In this document: positions 31,983-44,889 of the stretch, in pieces | How the letters are laid out: each line of letters begins with the position of its first letter | How positions within the stretch are numbered: the stretch's first letter is position 1 | Source: Flabesymbios commensalis | Lineage: Eukaryota > Annelida > Polychaeta > Terebellida > Flabelligeridae | Direction of reading: 5' to 3' | Assembly: GCA_964017125.1 (NCBI GenBank) | Contig: OZ024904.1 | Span: forward strand, 1,239,152 to 1,303,151 | Length of the DNA stretch: 64,000 nt | Translations under genes and position numbers: made by a program | Notes under the pieces: generated by a model | Told to the model about the DNA's origin: nothing | What the model saw: only the letters and a program-made list of their open reading frames with translations | Databases searched by the model: none

Positions 31983-32078
31983 TTGACACAGTCTGTTTTA
32001 ATGTTGGGCCACCGTCTGCGACGTTGGAACAACTTTAAAACAACGTAAGGACAACGTTTCAATTTCTCTGCCGGTGTC
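31983..32078. mobile_element. PAL-A copy
   Basis: TTTTAATGTTGGGCCACCGT centre-left; right arm CTTTAAAACAACGTAAGG. Confidence 0.75.
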
Positions 32079-32961
32079 AAACGAAAATAGGCATGGGGTA
32101 GATATTAGGCATGGCCTCAATTCCTACTCATTGCGCATGACCCCATTCAAAATTAGGCTCTTCACCGGGACCTTGATTTGTTTATGTCCTATACGAAAAT
32201 CCCATTCATTTCATTTATGTTATATACGAATGTAAGAATGAATGAATGTTATTCGGACTGCCTTTGTTTAGGCAACACAGTCAAGGCTAAACACCTGTGT
32301 AATAATAAACAAATGAATAGGTTTATGCAGAATCCACATTTATATAATATAGACATAAAGGATTTGTGACGGTTACAATAAAAATCGTGTTTTGATCATG
32401 TTTTTAACAAATTCTCAAATTACAAAATCATTTTTTTTCGGTTCAACGGATGGAAATTGAAAATAAATAATTTTTTACTATATTATACCCTTTTTTATTT
32501 AAACTATTTTCACTTGTTACAAGCAATACAATATACGTTGGATGTGAACAATTAAAAACACATAACCTTGTTTTGCTGCTACGTAACGAATTCAGTGCAT
32601 ATCTATAAATAGCTTATCATGTGATCATTATTCCTGCTCGGTGCATGTGGAGTAGTTAATAATATACAGGTGTCGTTTATGGAATATTTAACGGTGCGTA
32701 AATAACGATCTAATACACAAGCGATACATTAGTTATATGGCGTACGTTAAAAACCCAACAATATAATGACATTATAAGTAATTATTCCCGTACTTTCCTA
32801 TCATACCTTATGCTGCTGTTTATTCATTTTTTTTAATTTAAAAAGTGGATATTTTCCGTAAATAGTAACATTTTTTCGTCGAGATTTCGATGATTGTTAA
32901 AGAGATAGATGGATTTTTATATCCTCATAATGAAGTCAACGTGGATTTTCCAGTCATTTCA

Positions 32962-33052
32962 GTTTCTTTCAAACCGCCAAGACCGGGAACCGAACCCCGA
33001 GCGCTCTAGCGTGAAAGGCAGCGGTGCTAACCACTACCCTAGGACCACCGCC
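32962..33052 (-). mobile_element. Dimeric SINE, unit 1 only
   Basis: AAACCGCCAAGACCGGGAAC, CGAACCCCGAGCG and GGCAGCGGTGCTAACCACTA, the complement of the first tRNA-like unit. Confidence 0.82.
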
Positions 33053-33379
33053 CAGAAAATGAAGTAAAATATGTACAAATACAAGCAGCCACTCTGGCAA
33101 TTTTTGTTTGTTCTCTTTGTACTCGTTTTTAGATATATCCCATAGTTCGGGGTGTTCTTGAATGCTCAAAATGAGATATTCTATTTGGATCCCGATGGCA
33201 TTGTCACAATATCGATGTACTTATATGGACTGCATAGTACCGTCGGTATAGTACTCTGGATTTGTTTGCATAGATCCCGACACGTGGCTAGATCCATATG
33301 ATCCAAAAGATGCTTCTGGTAGGACAATTTGTTTTTATGACCAACGCGACAAGCTGCAAAGTCGAGCTGTCTTCAACTT

Positions 33380-33530
33380 TTTGTGTCGCCTCGCATCGCG
33401 TCGCGTCGCGCCGCGCCGCGCCGCCCGATATGTGAACACGCCCTGCTTATATCATGTGAGCCCTGCTTTTCAAGCCGCGTTGCGTCGCATCGCGTCGCGA
33501 CGCAAATAGTGTAAACGCAGCTTATAACCG
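33380..33530. repeat. CpG-dense GCGTC repeat, inverted
   Basis: CGCATCGCGTCGCGTCGCGC and GCGTCGCATCGCGTCGCGAC face each other across 60 bp; strongly CpG-rich in an AT-rich region. GTGTAAACGCAGC at the right end could be an element terminus. Confidence 0.6.
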
Positions 33531-34185
33531 CAACATTAATAATTCTAATTTTCACTCACTTGCGAGACACAACTTCAAGAAGATTTGACAAAATTGAGTT
33601 TACCTTTTTTCATATATTGCTGATCGATGTCACGTTTTATCTTTAACTTTTTTAAAAGCTGATATGTAATGAATTATTAAAAAATGTTAAAAACAAATAT
33701 AATCTGTCCGGCGGTTGAAGCGTTAAAAATGTAGCAGGACAAGGGCTAACACAGATATAAACGGATCTAGCGGGACAAGGGTTATCACAGATATATACGG
33801 ATCTAGCACGACAAGGGTTAATCCACTGCGCTTATAATACGCACCTAAAAGAGGCGACATTTGACAAAAATTTGGACGTCAAGTAAAAGAGTAAGGTGTA
33901 TTCACGTATGCACGAATACAAATACGGCAAAAAATATTCTTGTTATTTTGGTGAATTTTGTATTCGTGTTATGAACACACACCAAAAACTATAAGAGGGA
34001 TTTTTGCCGCATTCTTATTCGTAACTTATATGAGACATCTGTTTGGAATCAAATATTCAAATTCAATGCATATCGTGTTTGCATTATTATTTCTTATTTA
34101 TTTTTGGAATATAAAACCAGTGTTCGCATACCATTTACATATCAGCTTTGACATGAACGGCAAAACGCTTTATGTGAATTTGACC

Positions 34186-34253
34186 CAGGTATTAGGCAGC
34201 TGATTGGTCGAGATTTCCATCTCGACCAATCAGCTGCCTAAGATCTGGGTCAG
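34186..34253. mobile_element. PAL-I-like short fold-back
   Basis: GACCCAGGTATTAGGCAGCT and GATTGGTCGAGATTTCC then the mirror; shares only the GATTGGTCGAGA core with PAL-I. Confidence 0.75.
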
Positions 34254-34354
34254 ATGTTTTGTTTGCTGGTCATTTCCATATTGGATCATACAGCTGGCGC
34301 CAGACTGAGTATGGGCAGCCATTACAACCCTAATTAACCCATGTATTATGCACC

Positions 34355-34463
34355 GACACGACCAACATGAGACATTGAGCCAATTTTGTTTTAATCCTTG
34401 GCCACCGTCTGCGACGTTGGCCCAATATTAAAACAACATTAGCTCAAAGTCTTGTATTTGCCC
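34355..34463. mobile_element. PAL-A copy
   Basis: ACCAACATGAGACATTGAGC to AAAGTCTTGTATTTGCCC around CGTCTGCGACG. Confidence 0.82.
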
Positions 34464-34498
34464 AGACATGATGCTGGTTTCTGTTCTGTGCCAAAAGC

Positions 34499-34606
34499 CA
34501 GCAAACACTAGACATTTTAACCAATGTTGGGATAACGTTGGGATAATGTTGGTCCAGCGGCGCCGACGGTGGACCAACATAAAACTAACGTATTGAGTTA
34601 GTGCCT
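34499..34606. mobile_element. PAL-A copy with a small internal duplication
   Basis: GCCAGCAAACACTAGACATT start; GTTGGGATAACGTTGGGATA is a tandem repeat within the left arm. Confidence 0.8.
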
Positions 34607-34879
34607 AATGTAAACCCGCAGTGCCACAACTCACTCGGAATAATCGAACCTACCTGATGTCCTTAATTGTACCAAATGCTCGTATTTTTGTTTTCTACAT
34701 AAACTTGAATAATGCAATGACACAGAGTCGATTATTGTCACGTGGTCGATAAGAGTGGGGCATAATCCAGGGGCCGGATCCAGAATTATTTGTTAGTCTT
34801 TTAACACTCATCATTTACTGGGACAGTGTCTCAAGCTGAGGCTACCCTAGTAAATTTGAAGTGTCAATTTATAGTGCAA

Positions 34880-35224
34880 ACATTCGTTCGTTCTTTCGTT
34901 CAGTCCCTCGCTCGCGCGTTCGCTCGTTTATTCGTTCGTTCATTCATTCATTCATTCATTCATTCATTCATTCATTCATTCATTCATTCATTCATTCATT
35001 CATTCATTCATTCATTCATTCATTCATTCATTCATTTATACGTTCGTTTGTTCGTTCGTTAGTTCGTTTGCTCGTCCGTTTGTTCGTTCGTTCGTTAGTT
35101 CGTTCGTTCGTTCGTTCGTTCGTTCGTTCGTTCGTTCATTTGTTCGTTCGTTCGTTCGTTCGTTCGTTCGTTCGTAAGCTCGTTTGTTTATTCATTCGTT
35201 TATTTATTCATATATTCATTTACT
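34880..35224. repeat. (CATT)n and (CGTT)n array
   Basis: CATT core 34945-35035, flanked on both sides by CGTT/CGTTTGTT variants. Confidence 0.97.
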
Positions 35225-36448
35225 GTACCGACAAAAGGTTACAAGCAGTATTATTTATCTGCACAAAATATATCTTCTATAAAAGTCTGTCTGCCCCAGA
35301 TAAGGCAGCAGTGCATTCTGGGAATATGTTGCCCAGGACTACGCTGAGAGCTTCCTGTCATTTACTGAGAGCAGGTTGTCATTGACATTGACGTAATAGA
35401 TTTACTTCATCCCTCGGACTAAACCTGGCAATCACAGGACAAAATACAAATTTCACATTGAATCTCGTATACAGCCAAACTGTCAATATATATACATACT
35501 GGGCTTCTAGGAATTCCCTTTCTCCTATTTTCTTTTCTTTTGATGGAAATCTCCCGTTATTAGGAAAAAGGCCAGATATTTGTTTGCAAGACGTGCAAGA
35601 CGCCTCTAGGCTCTGCTATCTCCATGACATTACCAACCACGGACGACCACGCGGACTCAACTACTCGAACTGTGCACTGTTTCTGTTATAATTGAGAATG
35701 AAATGTGTGTTTAAACATCAAGATTTTCAAATGCTTGATCTCAAATTAAACAAAGATGTATTATTTTGAAAATTTAAAAAGGGTAACTTTTCGTGCTAAG
35801 CAGTAAGAATCTATTTTGTAAGGAACATATAATAGAAAAAACATGATTTTTAAAAATAGCATTCTCTGCTAAGCATGTTATTTTTAAGGAGCTTACTTTA
35901 GAAAATACACTAATTATAAAAACGTTATGTATTGACAATTTTATTTATAACGAGTGATCTATAGACATATCCTTTTACCATAGGGACTCTTTGCAAAGGG
36001 TTGCTATATATAAACTACAATAGATAATAGATACAAATGCAATAGATTTCACCATGTATCAAACAACCTTCAAGAGGCATAAGCTGCTACTGTAACAAGA
36101 GAAAAGGTTTCCCATAAGAATAAAATATATATGTTTTCAGATGTCCCTTTTAAAAATGCGTATGTACCACTGTGATAATAAACACTACGTGAAGGTTAGG
36201 GTTGAGGTTAGTTGAGTGATACCACTAAGATAATACACACTAAGTGAAGCTAACTAAAAATAAAACGTCACTGCTGTTGAACTTTCCCACTGTTACAATT
36301 TTTTTAATGAAAATTGTGGTTGCATACTGTGATTATTGTATATTAAACCCTGCCAAACTGGCAGATACGACCATTTAATACTAAGGCGACAATATTATGA
36401 AGATACTATGTTTTACACTGATGTAACTATTTACCTGTCCTGTTCTAA

Positions 36449-36595
<147 letters not shown>

Positions 36596-36784
36596 TAATA
36601 TTGTATTTATTTTATTTGATCCCAGGGCCCGCCCTACTGAAAATCGCAATAAAAAAAAGTAAAATTAACATTATCTTAACTGTCATTTCCATTAGAAAGT
36701 TAGGATTTATCTTACTTTCTAGCGGAGATGACAGAAAGTTTAGATTGCGTATCATTTGAACAACTTTTCTATTCATTACTACTC

Positions 36785-37110
36785 AAAATCAAATTTTAAA
36801 ACCCTGGGTGAAGTTACTTCACCAGGATTTAAAATTTGATTTTGAGTAAAGGAATTATTATACTCCAACTCGAATACGAAGAGGGCCGGATACGATTACT
36901 ATAAATTCATTAGATTTTTTCCATGTGGAGTAATTCACAAACAGTTTTAAATCTGATTGTGAATATAAATAATATTTTTTATATTTCCATTAACACGATT
37001 GTCAATCGGTTCAGATGCGAATAATAAATGTTTTGTCTTTGCAAAAATAATATTTTGACATTATTGTGAATTTTGTGTCGTTTTTATTCACATCTGGATT
37101 TCAAATGTGA
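36785..37110 (+). repeat. Decayed copies of the 3' end of PKC exon 4 and its donor
   Basis: Blocks near 36812-36847, 36927-36985 and 37090-37120 resemble the exon end and donor at 36556-36600 (CCACCAGGGCTTCAAATGTG, GATTGTGAGTACAAATAAT). The first is also one arm of a hairpin, with the inverse arm at 36783-36811. The second keeps the following intron bases ATAAATAATATT. By eye 70-80 % identical. Confidence 0.6.
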
Positions 37111-37777
37111 TTTCGTAATATAGTCGGATTCACATTAACCGTGGTTGATGAATTTCGCCGATTTCTCAGTCAATTCTCAACCAAATGTCTTGAAATTTTA
37201 CAAGTACTATTTTCGAATGATGCGGCGACTGCGCGAGCATATAAAAATATTGTATATTTCAAAAGTGAGTCTATTTATTATGTAATATATATGGCCGAAT
37301 GGCGTCCTCCATCAACCCATTAGCTTAATATCAGAATATCTTTATATGTCAAATGGTCTAACTTCTGAAATACCTATCAAATTCGCCAAATGTTCTGGTA
37401 GTCGCGGCTTGACTAGAAAATAGTCTATGTAAAATGTTATCCAAATGTGCTCTCTTGTTAGTTATAACGATATATTACGTTGGATGTTTTTTTTGATATA
37501 TAATGCTGTATGGAGTACCTCACTGAATACTAATGTGTCAAATATAATGATAAGTATCACTAGTATCATATGATGCGGTTGTGAATCGGTCCTACAATAC
37601 AATAGCGATGCAAATTGTGATCATGGTGATACAAATGTATTTTGTTTTTTAGAGCGAGATGGGAAACCACCTGCAGTTGCTAACGCATCCATCGGTTTCG
37701 CATCTCCCATCATTTAAAAAAGGGGGTTCGATTTGGGGAAAAAATGTCAAATACCGATAGTTTGGCAATTTTGATCG

Positions 37778-37779
<2 letters not shown>

Positions 37780-37830
<51 letters not shown>
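37780..37830. repeat. (AT)n dinucleotide tract
   Basis: About 25 AT units. Confidence 0.98.
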
Positions 37831-37833
<3 letters not shown>

Positions 37834-38784
37834 CATGCCCGGACCAGGACAAGGTCAACTTCCAGTAGCTAAATGCGGCAGTTCCCCCCATCTCAAGGTG
37901 AATTAGGATGAGATGAGGTAAAATAGGGTGATGGGGTGTGGGGGGTCAATCAGTCGTAATGCGACACTCTACCTCATTTTGTTAATTACCAGGTCTACAG
38001 TAACCTTTTAGGTACCAATTGCATATTTGGGATATTCTTTAAAAGCATTGAATTTTGTGTTTTATCAAATAAGATATTATAGTTATCTACAAAAATTCGA
38101 TAATTTAGAATTTTATTTTACTCCCACCGTCTCGATGTGTAAACTGTGACAGTTACTCGCTGTATTCATGAGAAATGTATTTAAAGTGTTCATACCCTCT
38201 GGTTCATCATGTGTGCATTGTCAGTTAATATTATTGTCATAATTTGAACCTGGAATTGCTAACGCAATGCCCAAATATAACTGATGAAATTAGTTATACT
38301 TATGAAAAGCATCGCTAAATTTGAATTAAAAATACCAAACCTTTTTGTATTCATTTATCACTTTTATTTCAGTGACGTGTTATTGGATGTGTCTTTTGTT
38401 TAGGAATGTACTGGACATAGGAGGCATAGGGTTAATTATTCAATTTGTCATTAATACCTCATTTACATCGGACTCGCTGTCATGGTAATCAGCATATTAA
38501 TCAGTATAATTACATTTGACTAACTGTCCAATTATGGCATTGTATTAACCACTTGCTGAATAAGATGAAAGTTTTCGTTTTTCATCCATTTGAAGCCGGA
38601 GTCGCCATGCAATTTCCAGCTCCTAATAAATAAAAAAAATGAAAAAATAGACATTTACACTCAGCTGTTTTCTGCTGCGTCGTCAATATATCAATAATGT
38701 GGCATTTTTCTGAGTGGTTGCTCAGCCCGATATTGAAAAAAACATCAATTCCCCCATGGAACATATCCACGGCCCACGGGACTT

Positions 38785-38869
38785 GAGGCAACGTTATTTT
38801 AAAGCTGGTCCAACGTCTGCGACGCTGGCCCAACATTAAACCAACGTTGGTTCAACGTATTTGCTGTTT
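38785..38869. mobile_element. PAL-A copy, left end lost
   Basis: TTTTAAAGCTGGTCCAACGT to GGTTCAACGTATTTGCTG. Confidence 0.78.
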
Positions 38870-38991
38870 CATATTGAGAATGTCTTTTTATATTATTGCT
38901 ACCCGTACCACATGCACCGGTGCCCGCGCAAACATGATGCAAGTTAATTAGATCGTGATGCTGCAGCATGTCCATAAACAGAACAACTGGA

Positions 38992-39188
38992 AATACTGTA
39001 GATCTGGTAATATTGGCGAGGTTTTAATTTGCGCGAAATTCGCAAACAGGACAAATTCGCGAATTTATTAATATAATAGCGTTACCTAACATCGAAATTG
39101 ATAATTCGCGAATTATAGACTTCGTGTAATGTCCCAAAATCACTAATTCGCGAAAATCTAACACCCGAAAATTACCAGAGCTAGTATT
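38992..39188. mobile_element. PAL-M element
   Basis: TACTGTAGATCTGGTAATAT at the left and AAAATTACCAGAGCTAGTA at the right, with CGCGAATT motifs inside. Second copy at 44890. Confidence 0.8.
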
Positions 39189-39221
39189 GCCCGCTTGCAT
39201 TGCCGTGGGATCCAAATAAAA

Positions 39222-39330
39222 CACACACCATACATTGAGCCTACCGGTATGTTGTTTCAACGTTGGGCTATCGTCACAGACGATGGGCCAACGTTGAAAC
39301 AACATATTTTCGATGTATTGTGTTTATTGA
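39222..39330. mobile_element. PAL-A copy
   Basis: GTATGTTGTTTCAACGTTGG and its mirror around CGTCACAGACG; ends ATTGTGTTTA. Confidence 0.8.
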
Positions 39331-39437
39331 TTATTAATTTTGAGAAGTACCCTTATTTGTAACCAATCGCGCAAACCAAAAATTGAAACATGTACTGCAT
39401 CTCGTACTTAAAAATGTCTTATCCAAAACGATGATCC

Positions 39438-39500
39438 GCATGTTGGTTCAATGCTGGTCCATCGTCTTCGACGCTGGACCAGCATTGAACCAACATCAGC
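39438..39500. mobile_element. PAL-A core palindrome
   Basis: ATGTTGGTTCAATGCTGGTC and an almost perfect mirror around CGTCTTCGACG; termini absent. Confidence 0.82.
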
Positions 39501-39734
39501 AATCGTCTGTTTTTTTAATAACTGAATTTTTTTTTGGTGGAAACAGGAAACCCAAGTTACCGGCCGTCTGGGGATGGCTGGGGTAAATCCCCTAGACGTG
39601 CCCGGAACCCCTTTTCGGGCGACTGAAGAAGGACACTCGCAACCACCCACCATGCCCTAGCACCCCTCCCGTCATCATCTGTACAAATCATTTGAACATC
39701 TTATCACTGCGATGTGCCCAGTGGGTGACCATTA

Positions 39735-39940
39735 GTGCCAAAAAGTCAGATTCTGACGTCTAAAGTCGATCTCCATACTCATGATACTGAAAAACTTAAA
39801 AAAATATAATGGCCGTAGAGCCATAACATAGGTATTCAAATGAACCGCAAAGAAATAACTAAGGCATTTATGAAATATTTTTGCATAAACCATGGGGACC
39901 AATATTTTTTTCCATTTTGAAATCATCCTAAATACTACTT
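39735..39940 (+). mobile_element. PAL-B element, 5' part lost and tail fold-back
   Basis: GATTCTGACGTCTAAAGTCG, GGCCGTAGAGCCATAACATA, then CATAAACCATGGGGACCAAT and TTTTGAAATCATCCTAAAT in inverse order. Confidence 0.65.
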
Positions 39941-40455
39941 ATTCCCCGTTACATGTTGGACCACATATCGTTAACATTACCCAGGTAAAAACCTCGTTAT
40001 TTGCGGCAGAACGTGGTGTGCCAGTGAAATTGACGGCAAACAATACGGTTGATGGGTTGTTAATTAGGCCGCTTATTGATCCATTCTGGTGGAGAGGCTG
40101 GTGCTGGACAACCCTTTCAGCCCCGGATCTCGTTGGTTTGCAACACCATTTGAGCCCCAGATGCTGACTCGTATACTTTCCAAAATCAAAATAAGACCGC
40201 CTTAAGCGAAATTGTTTCACAATAAGCCTAGCCATGTGTTAGCCTTGTTTTGCTAACATGTTAATTAGTGTTCTGTCATCATTTGAAATTGTAATAATTA
40301 ATTGCTAACGATTTCTCAAAATAAATTGTTTACATAACCATGGTAACTATTTTAATTGTAGTATACTTATCACGGAAACTGTTTCTTAAATTTAATAAAA
40401 AATACATCACAAGTAAAATATTTAAATATCTGAGCATGCCATTTTTTCCTGTCGC

Positions 40456-40540
40456 CTCGTAGAGATTCCGTATTGTGGGTAGCCGTAACCGGGAGGTAGC
40501 GTGCTCGGCCGAAGACCGTCATGATTCGAACTCATTTATC
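40456..40540 (+). mobile_element. Dimeric SINE, unit 2 fragment
   Basis: TTGTGGGTAGCCGTAACCGG, GAGGTAGCGTGCTCGGCC and ATGATTCGAACTCAT. Confidence 0.75.
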
Positions 40541-40941
40541 CATGCATCCTATGCTTTTCCATTCCACCCTTTTCCCGCTTCTCCCGCAAAGACGACCCTT
40601 ATTTCGAAAGGACTAAGTTATCTTTTCACCGGCTTGAATTTGTGAAAGCTAAAATAAGAAAATTACGCTCATTTGGAAGACTATTTGATAAACCGACAAG
40701 CTACAATCTTTATGAATCATTCATCCGAGACGGAGAAGAACTGACCACGCGCAGCCGGAAGTATGTATTCAGGTATTAGAGGGATATCAATGAAGAATGC
40801 ATCATTATTACTGACCACCTACGTATGTATTCTTGTATTAGCCATGGCTGCAGGAATGTACCAGTTATTGCACTGGGGGGGGGGGGGGGGAGAGTAGCGT
40901 GGTTTGATCAACTAATTAATCAAGTAATTAAGACAAATGAT

Positions 40942-41178
40942 TAAGCCCTCACGATGCATTAAAGCATCATTTTACATCCCTGAAACAGACTTAATTTCCC
41001 TATAACAAAGGGTTTTCGAACGAAAATTTCCATGAAACTGGTTTACCAATACATGGCAATTTTTTTAAAAAAAACATCAAATCATCTTCATCCACTATAA
41101 GTCGAGAATTGTGACAGCAATTCGCGGCTTGTGGTTGATGAAGATGACAATGGTAAATTCAGGCTTGAAAGGGTTATT
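40942..41178 (-). mobile_element. PAL-C element
   Basis: TTAAGCCCTCACGATGCA to CAGGCTTGAAAGGGTTA. Confidence 0.87.
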
Positions 41179-41579
41179 ATACTTCCTCGGACGTTGTATA
41201 CATACAATATATAGGCTTTAGTGTTTATAAAGGTGCAACTGCTACTTTGTAAAGGGGCATTTGTACCCTTTTCACCACTGAGGGTGTGATATATATGTCA
41301 AATAAATGAGGTTAGTTGTGGTAATCGTTATAGTCGTTCTCTTTAGTGTCTAATCTTCATCCGAGATTCACAATTTTTTTCTGAACACTTTCTTGTGAAT
41401 CACCCTGGTTGAGTACAACAAATGTCTAATTTGCATATCCAAGATGGTCGCCTTATCTGCATATCCAAATGGGCGTCCCGTATGGTGACTTTGTCCCGCA
41501 AAGATAACATCTAGTGTTTTTATTGTAATTAATTAGTTTATCAAACCTGCTGCCACTGAACAATACGTACCTGGTCTCA

Positions 41580-41648
41580 CTAACTCTTTCAACTGGCGGT
41601 CTGAGGCCGAGCACGCTACCTCTCGGTCACGGAGTCTCCCCAAAAGTA
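41580..41648 (-). mobile_element. Dimeric SINE, unit 2 fragment
   Basis: GGCGGTCTGAGGCCGAGCAC and TACCTCTCGGTCACGGAG. Confidence 0.78.
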
Positions 41649-41667
41649 TCGAGTTATTTGGTATTCA

Positions 41668-41911
41668 ACCATTACAGCGCGGGGATCAACTTAAGTCGTC
41701 AAAATCTGACGTCTGTAGACGTCAGATTCTGACGACTAAAGTTGATCCTCGCACTGTAAGAGAAAAAATATTTCTAATGGCCGTAGACCCATAACATAGG
41801 TATTCAAATGAAGCGGAAAGAGCTAACTAAGACATTTATGATGATTTCAAATTGAAAAAACCCTTTGGTTGCTATGTTTTTTTACAAATTATTTCAGCGC
41901 TTCAAGGGTTA
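41668..41911 (+). mobile_element. PAL-B element, near complete
   Basis: CAACCATTACAGCGCGGGGA to GCGCTTCAAGGGTTAA; left TTAA lost. Confidence 0.9.
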
Positions 41912-42087
41912 AAGCTTCAATATTGTATTCACATCTCAAGGTGAAAAAAATCAGACTAAATAACCATGATAACTGGGTGATTGAGTTTTACATATTTCCC
42001 TCCTTTGTCATTTTTGTCGACAGCGGGAGTATAAATATTAAGGACTTCTGACAGAAAATGTTAGATAGTTATTGATGAAGTAATGCT

Positions 42088-42164
42088 GATGTATGTCGGC
42101 CCATCGTCTGCGATGTCGGCCCAACATTACACCAACGTTGGATCAACGCCTCCGTAGGCTGGAA
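42088..42164. mobile_element. PAL-A copy, left end lost
   Basis: TATGTCGGCCCATCGTCTGC to CAACGCCTCCGTAGGCTGG. Confidence 0.7.
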
Positions 42165-42470
42165 ATATTAACAGCTGGCTTACAGTCCTAAAATAATGCG
42201 TAGCGCTCATTAAAAATGACAAGAGTTGGGAATACAATAGTTGAGAAATAAAAATATTAAATATCGAGGACTTTTGAAACAGTGAAAAAATGATGGATAG
42301 ATATAAAAAGAACAATGCATCAGATCAAGCTATTCCTTAACTTGCCAGTGACGCGTGTTACAAAAACAGCTCACAGCAACACGTAGCACTAGAGGTTTAT
42401 TTTCCTCTGAGAATGTCGCATCCAACAAAATGACATCCACCGAAAATGGCATCCGTATCATCATCTAGTA

Positions 42471-42736
42471 ATGTTAACCATTATAGTGCGGGGGCCGACT
42501 TTAGACGTCAGAATCTGACGTCTACAGACGTCAGAATCTGACGTCTGTAGACGTCATATACTGTCGATACTAAAGTCGATCCCCGCCCTGTAAAAGAAAA
42601 AATATTTATAATGGCCGTAGACCCATAACATAGGTATTCAAATAAAGCGGAAAGAGCTTTTTAAGACATTTATGATGATTTCAAAGTGAAAAAACTATTT
42701 TCTCTTTTGGTTTATATGACAATATTTCAGCGCTTT
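42471..42736 (+). mobile_element. PAL-B element with PAL-C inserted at its right end
   Basis: TTAACCATTATAGTGCGGGG to TTTCAGCGCTTTA; the last bases of the element lie beyond the PAL-C copy, at about 42990. Confidence 0.82.
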
Positions 42737-42994
42737 AGCCCTTTCAAGCCTGAATTTATTATTGTCATCTTCATCCACTACAAGAGGCGAATTGCTGTCG
42801 CAATTCTCGACTTGTAGCAGTGGATGAAGAGGATTTGATGTGATTTTAAAATTAAAGATAATTGCCATGTATTGGTAAGCCAGTTTCATGGGAATTTTCC
42901 TTCTATAACCCTAGGTTGTAGGAAAATTAAGTCTGTTTTCAGGGATTTAAAAAGATGCTTTAATGCATTGTAAGGGCCCAAAGGGTTTTAAGGA
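42733..42994 (+). mobile_element. PAL-C element nested in PAL-B
   Basis: TTAGCCCTTTCAAGCCTG to GGGCCCAAAGGGTTTTAA. The host PAL-B end GCGCTTTAAGG is split at its TTAA. Confidence 0.82.
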
Positions 42995-43160
42995 TTGAAG
43001 GGATGTGTGAACTTGTCTTTTGAGCTTCTTCGCGTATTGTTCGGCGCTCGCTGAACATGTTGTGGAAAAAAGGTCAGCGAGACCTAAATGTTAATCGACC
43101 AATAGGAGAAGATATTCAAATCTCAGTCAAATACTGACCAATCACAACCAACGAGGAAGA

Positions 43161-43258
43161 CATTGTCCCATAGTTAGGTTCAATGCTGGCTCACCGTCTG
43201 TTACGTTGGCCTAGCATTGATCAAACAATGGGTCATTGTCTGCAGGGTTCAGGCCAAT
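43161..43258. mobile_element. PAL-A copy, degenerate
   Basis: AGGTTCAATGCTGGCTCACC to AATGGGTCATTGTCTGCAG. Confidence 0.68.
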
Positions 43259-43283
43259 TGATCTTCAGTCCACATACGTGTTT

Positions 43284-43480
43284 GCCCCAGTAAACACCAT
43301 GTGTTGACCCAATGCTGCCTCAGTGGTTGGCCAGCGTCGAAGACGATGGGCCAGCACTGAGGCAGCGTTGACCTGTAACCCAATATTGTTTCAATGCTGA
43401 GTCAGCGCCATAGATGTTGAACTGATGGACAAATCTTGTTGACACAATGTTAGTTCAATGCTGGACCAGTGTCGCTGATG
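43284..43480. mobile_element. Two PAL-A copies in series, second degenerate
   Basis: CCAGTAAACACCATGTGTTG to GAGGCAGCGTTGACC, then AATATTGTTTCAATGCTGAG onward. Confidence 0.65.
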
Positions 43481-43724
43481 TCCGGCCATCACTCAAACAG
43501 AATCATACCGTGTTCGCCGCCTGAATCTGTTAGTGAACAATCAGCGACACGGTATCCATGACAACCGCCTCAGCAGCCAGAGATACAGACATCTAAAGAG
43601 GGACGGCACCCAGAAATGACACGAATTCAACGTGGATGAGATCACTGGGCGCTGAGATAACATCAGGCCGAAGTCACCTGTCGGATCACATCTCTGTTAA
43701 TAACAGGCCACGACTCAGTGGTAT

Positions 43725-43785
43725 TTCAAAGGTGGGCCACTGTCTGCGACGATGGCCCAGCGATGGCCCAACATTTTTACTGTTA
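43725..43785. mobile_element. PAL-A fragment
   Basis: GGTGGGCCACTGTCTGCGAC and GATGGCCCAGCGATGGCCC. Confidence 0.6.
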
Positions 43786-44142
43786 AAGGGACATGCCAAG
43801 GCTAAAATCATAAAAAAATCGGTGATTTTATTTCAGCTTCTTAATATGACCATATGATGTAAACATGTACATAGACTAGAACTGCAAAAGTTCTTACATT
43901 TTTGTGCTGCGTATTCACCAGTTAGGCTAGATATAGAAACGAAATTCCCGTATTTCTTATTTTTAACATGGTTCTCAATAATTAGAAATCAGGAGTTTGT
44001 CTCTATATCTAGCCTAACTGGTAAGTGCGCAGCACAAAAATAACAACTTTTGCAGTTCTAGTCTATGGACATGTTGACATCATACTAATAAGCCAAAATA
44101 AAATCACAGAATTTTTATGATTCTAGCCTGGTGTCCCTCTTA
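43783..44142. mobile_element. PAL-G fold-back
   Basis: TTAAAGGGACATGCCAAGG to GCCTGGTGTCCC; right arm shorter by a small deletion near 44085. Confidence 0.9.
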
Positions 44143-44179
44143 CCCATAGCTTCTCTCACTCAATGTGAGACATATATAT

Positions 44180-44293
44180 CCTCAGCATACACACGACATT
44201 GAAACAATGTTGGTTTAACGTTGGTCCAACGTCGTAGACAGTGGACCTACGTTAAGCCAACATTAATTCCACATCTTGTGTCTGCTAGGAATA
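44180..44293. mobile_element. PAL-A copy
   Basis: AGCATACACACGACATTGAA to CATCTTGTGTCTGCTAGG around CGTCGTAGACA. Confidence 0.85.
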
Positions 44294-44392
44294 TATCGAT
44301 ATCAGACCAAATTACACTCTACATGTAGTTTGAAATACAACAAACGTTGTTCATTTTTCATGCAATTTGTGACAATACAGATAGATAGATAG

Positions 44393-44466
44393 ATAAATGA
44401 AATGAAAGGAATGTGGTTTCAGGCTACCTTTGTGCACATATAGGCTAAACTGGGCCAGGAGAGGAT
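44393..44466 (-). mobile_element. Dimeric SINE, tail fragment
   Basis: AAATGAAATGAAAGG and GCTACCTTTGTGCACATATA to CTGGGCCAGGAG. Confidence 0.78.
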
Positions 44467-44889
44467 AGATAGCTATTTTATTGACATAAATAAAATACAC
44501 TCGTCCGATGTTGGGCCAGCATTACACGATCTAACCGTCTGGCGCATCAACAATGGGCGAATAATGTATTATGTATTGTTAAATTATTATTACATCAATA
44601 TATTTTAACAATAACTGATTCCTCATCTGCTGATGTATCTGGCAAGTGTCGATTTTATGACAACCGTGACTGATATAAACAAGAGGCCAATGACCGTCAT
44701 AATAGTTGCTTCACCAGACGAAATCTTGTGACACCCAACCTTAACCCAGCATTGGTTCTCATTGGTTCTTATTGCTGTCTGTATCCGTGCTTTATTACGA
44801 GAAAAAACATTTTTGGGGGCAACATTGATTTTTAAATATTTTCGTATGGCGGCCATATTGGATTTTGCCTGCTGTCCAGTTTAACTTGG

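Noticed and set aside
34826-35385. Frames with SFIH and RSFV repeats
   Set aside because: CATT/CGTT array; no start or domain evidence.
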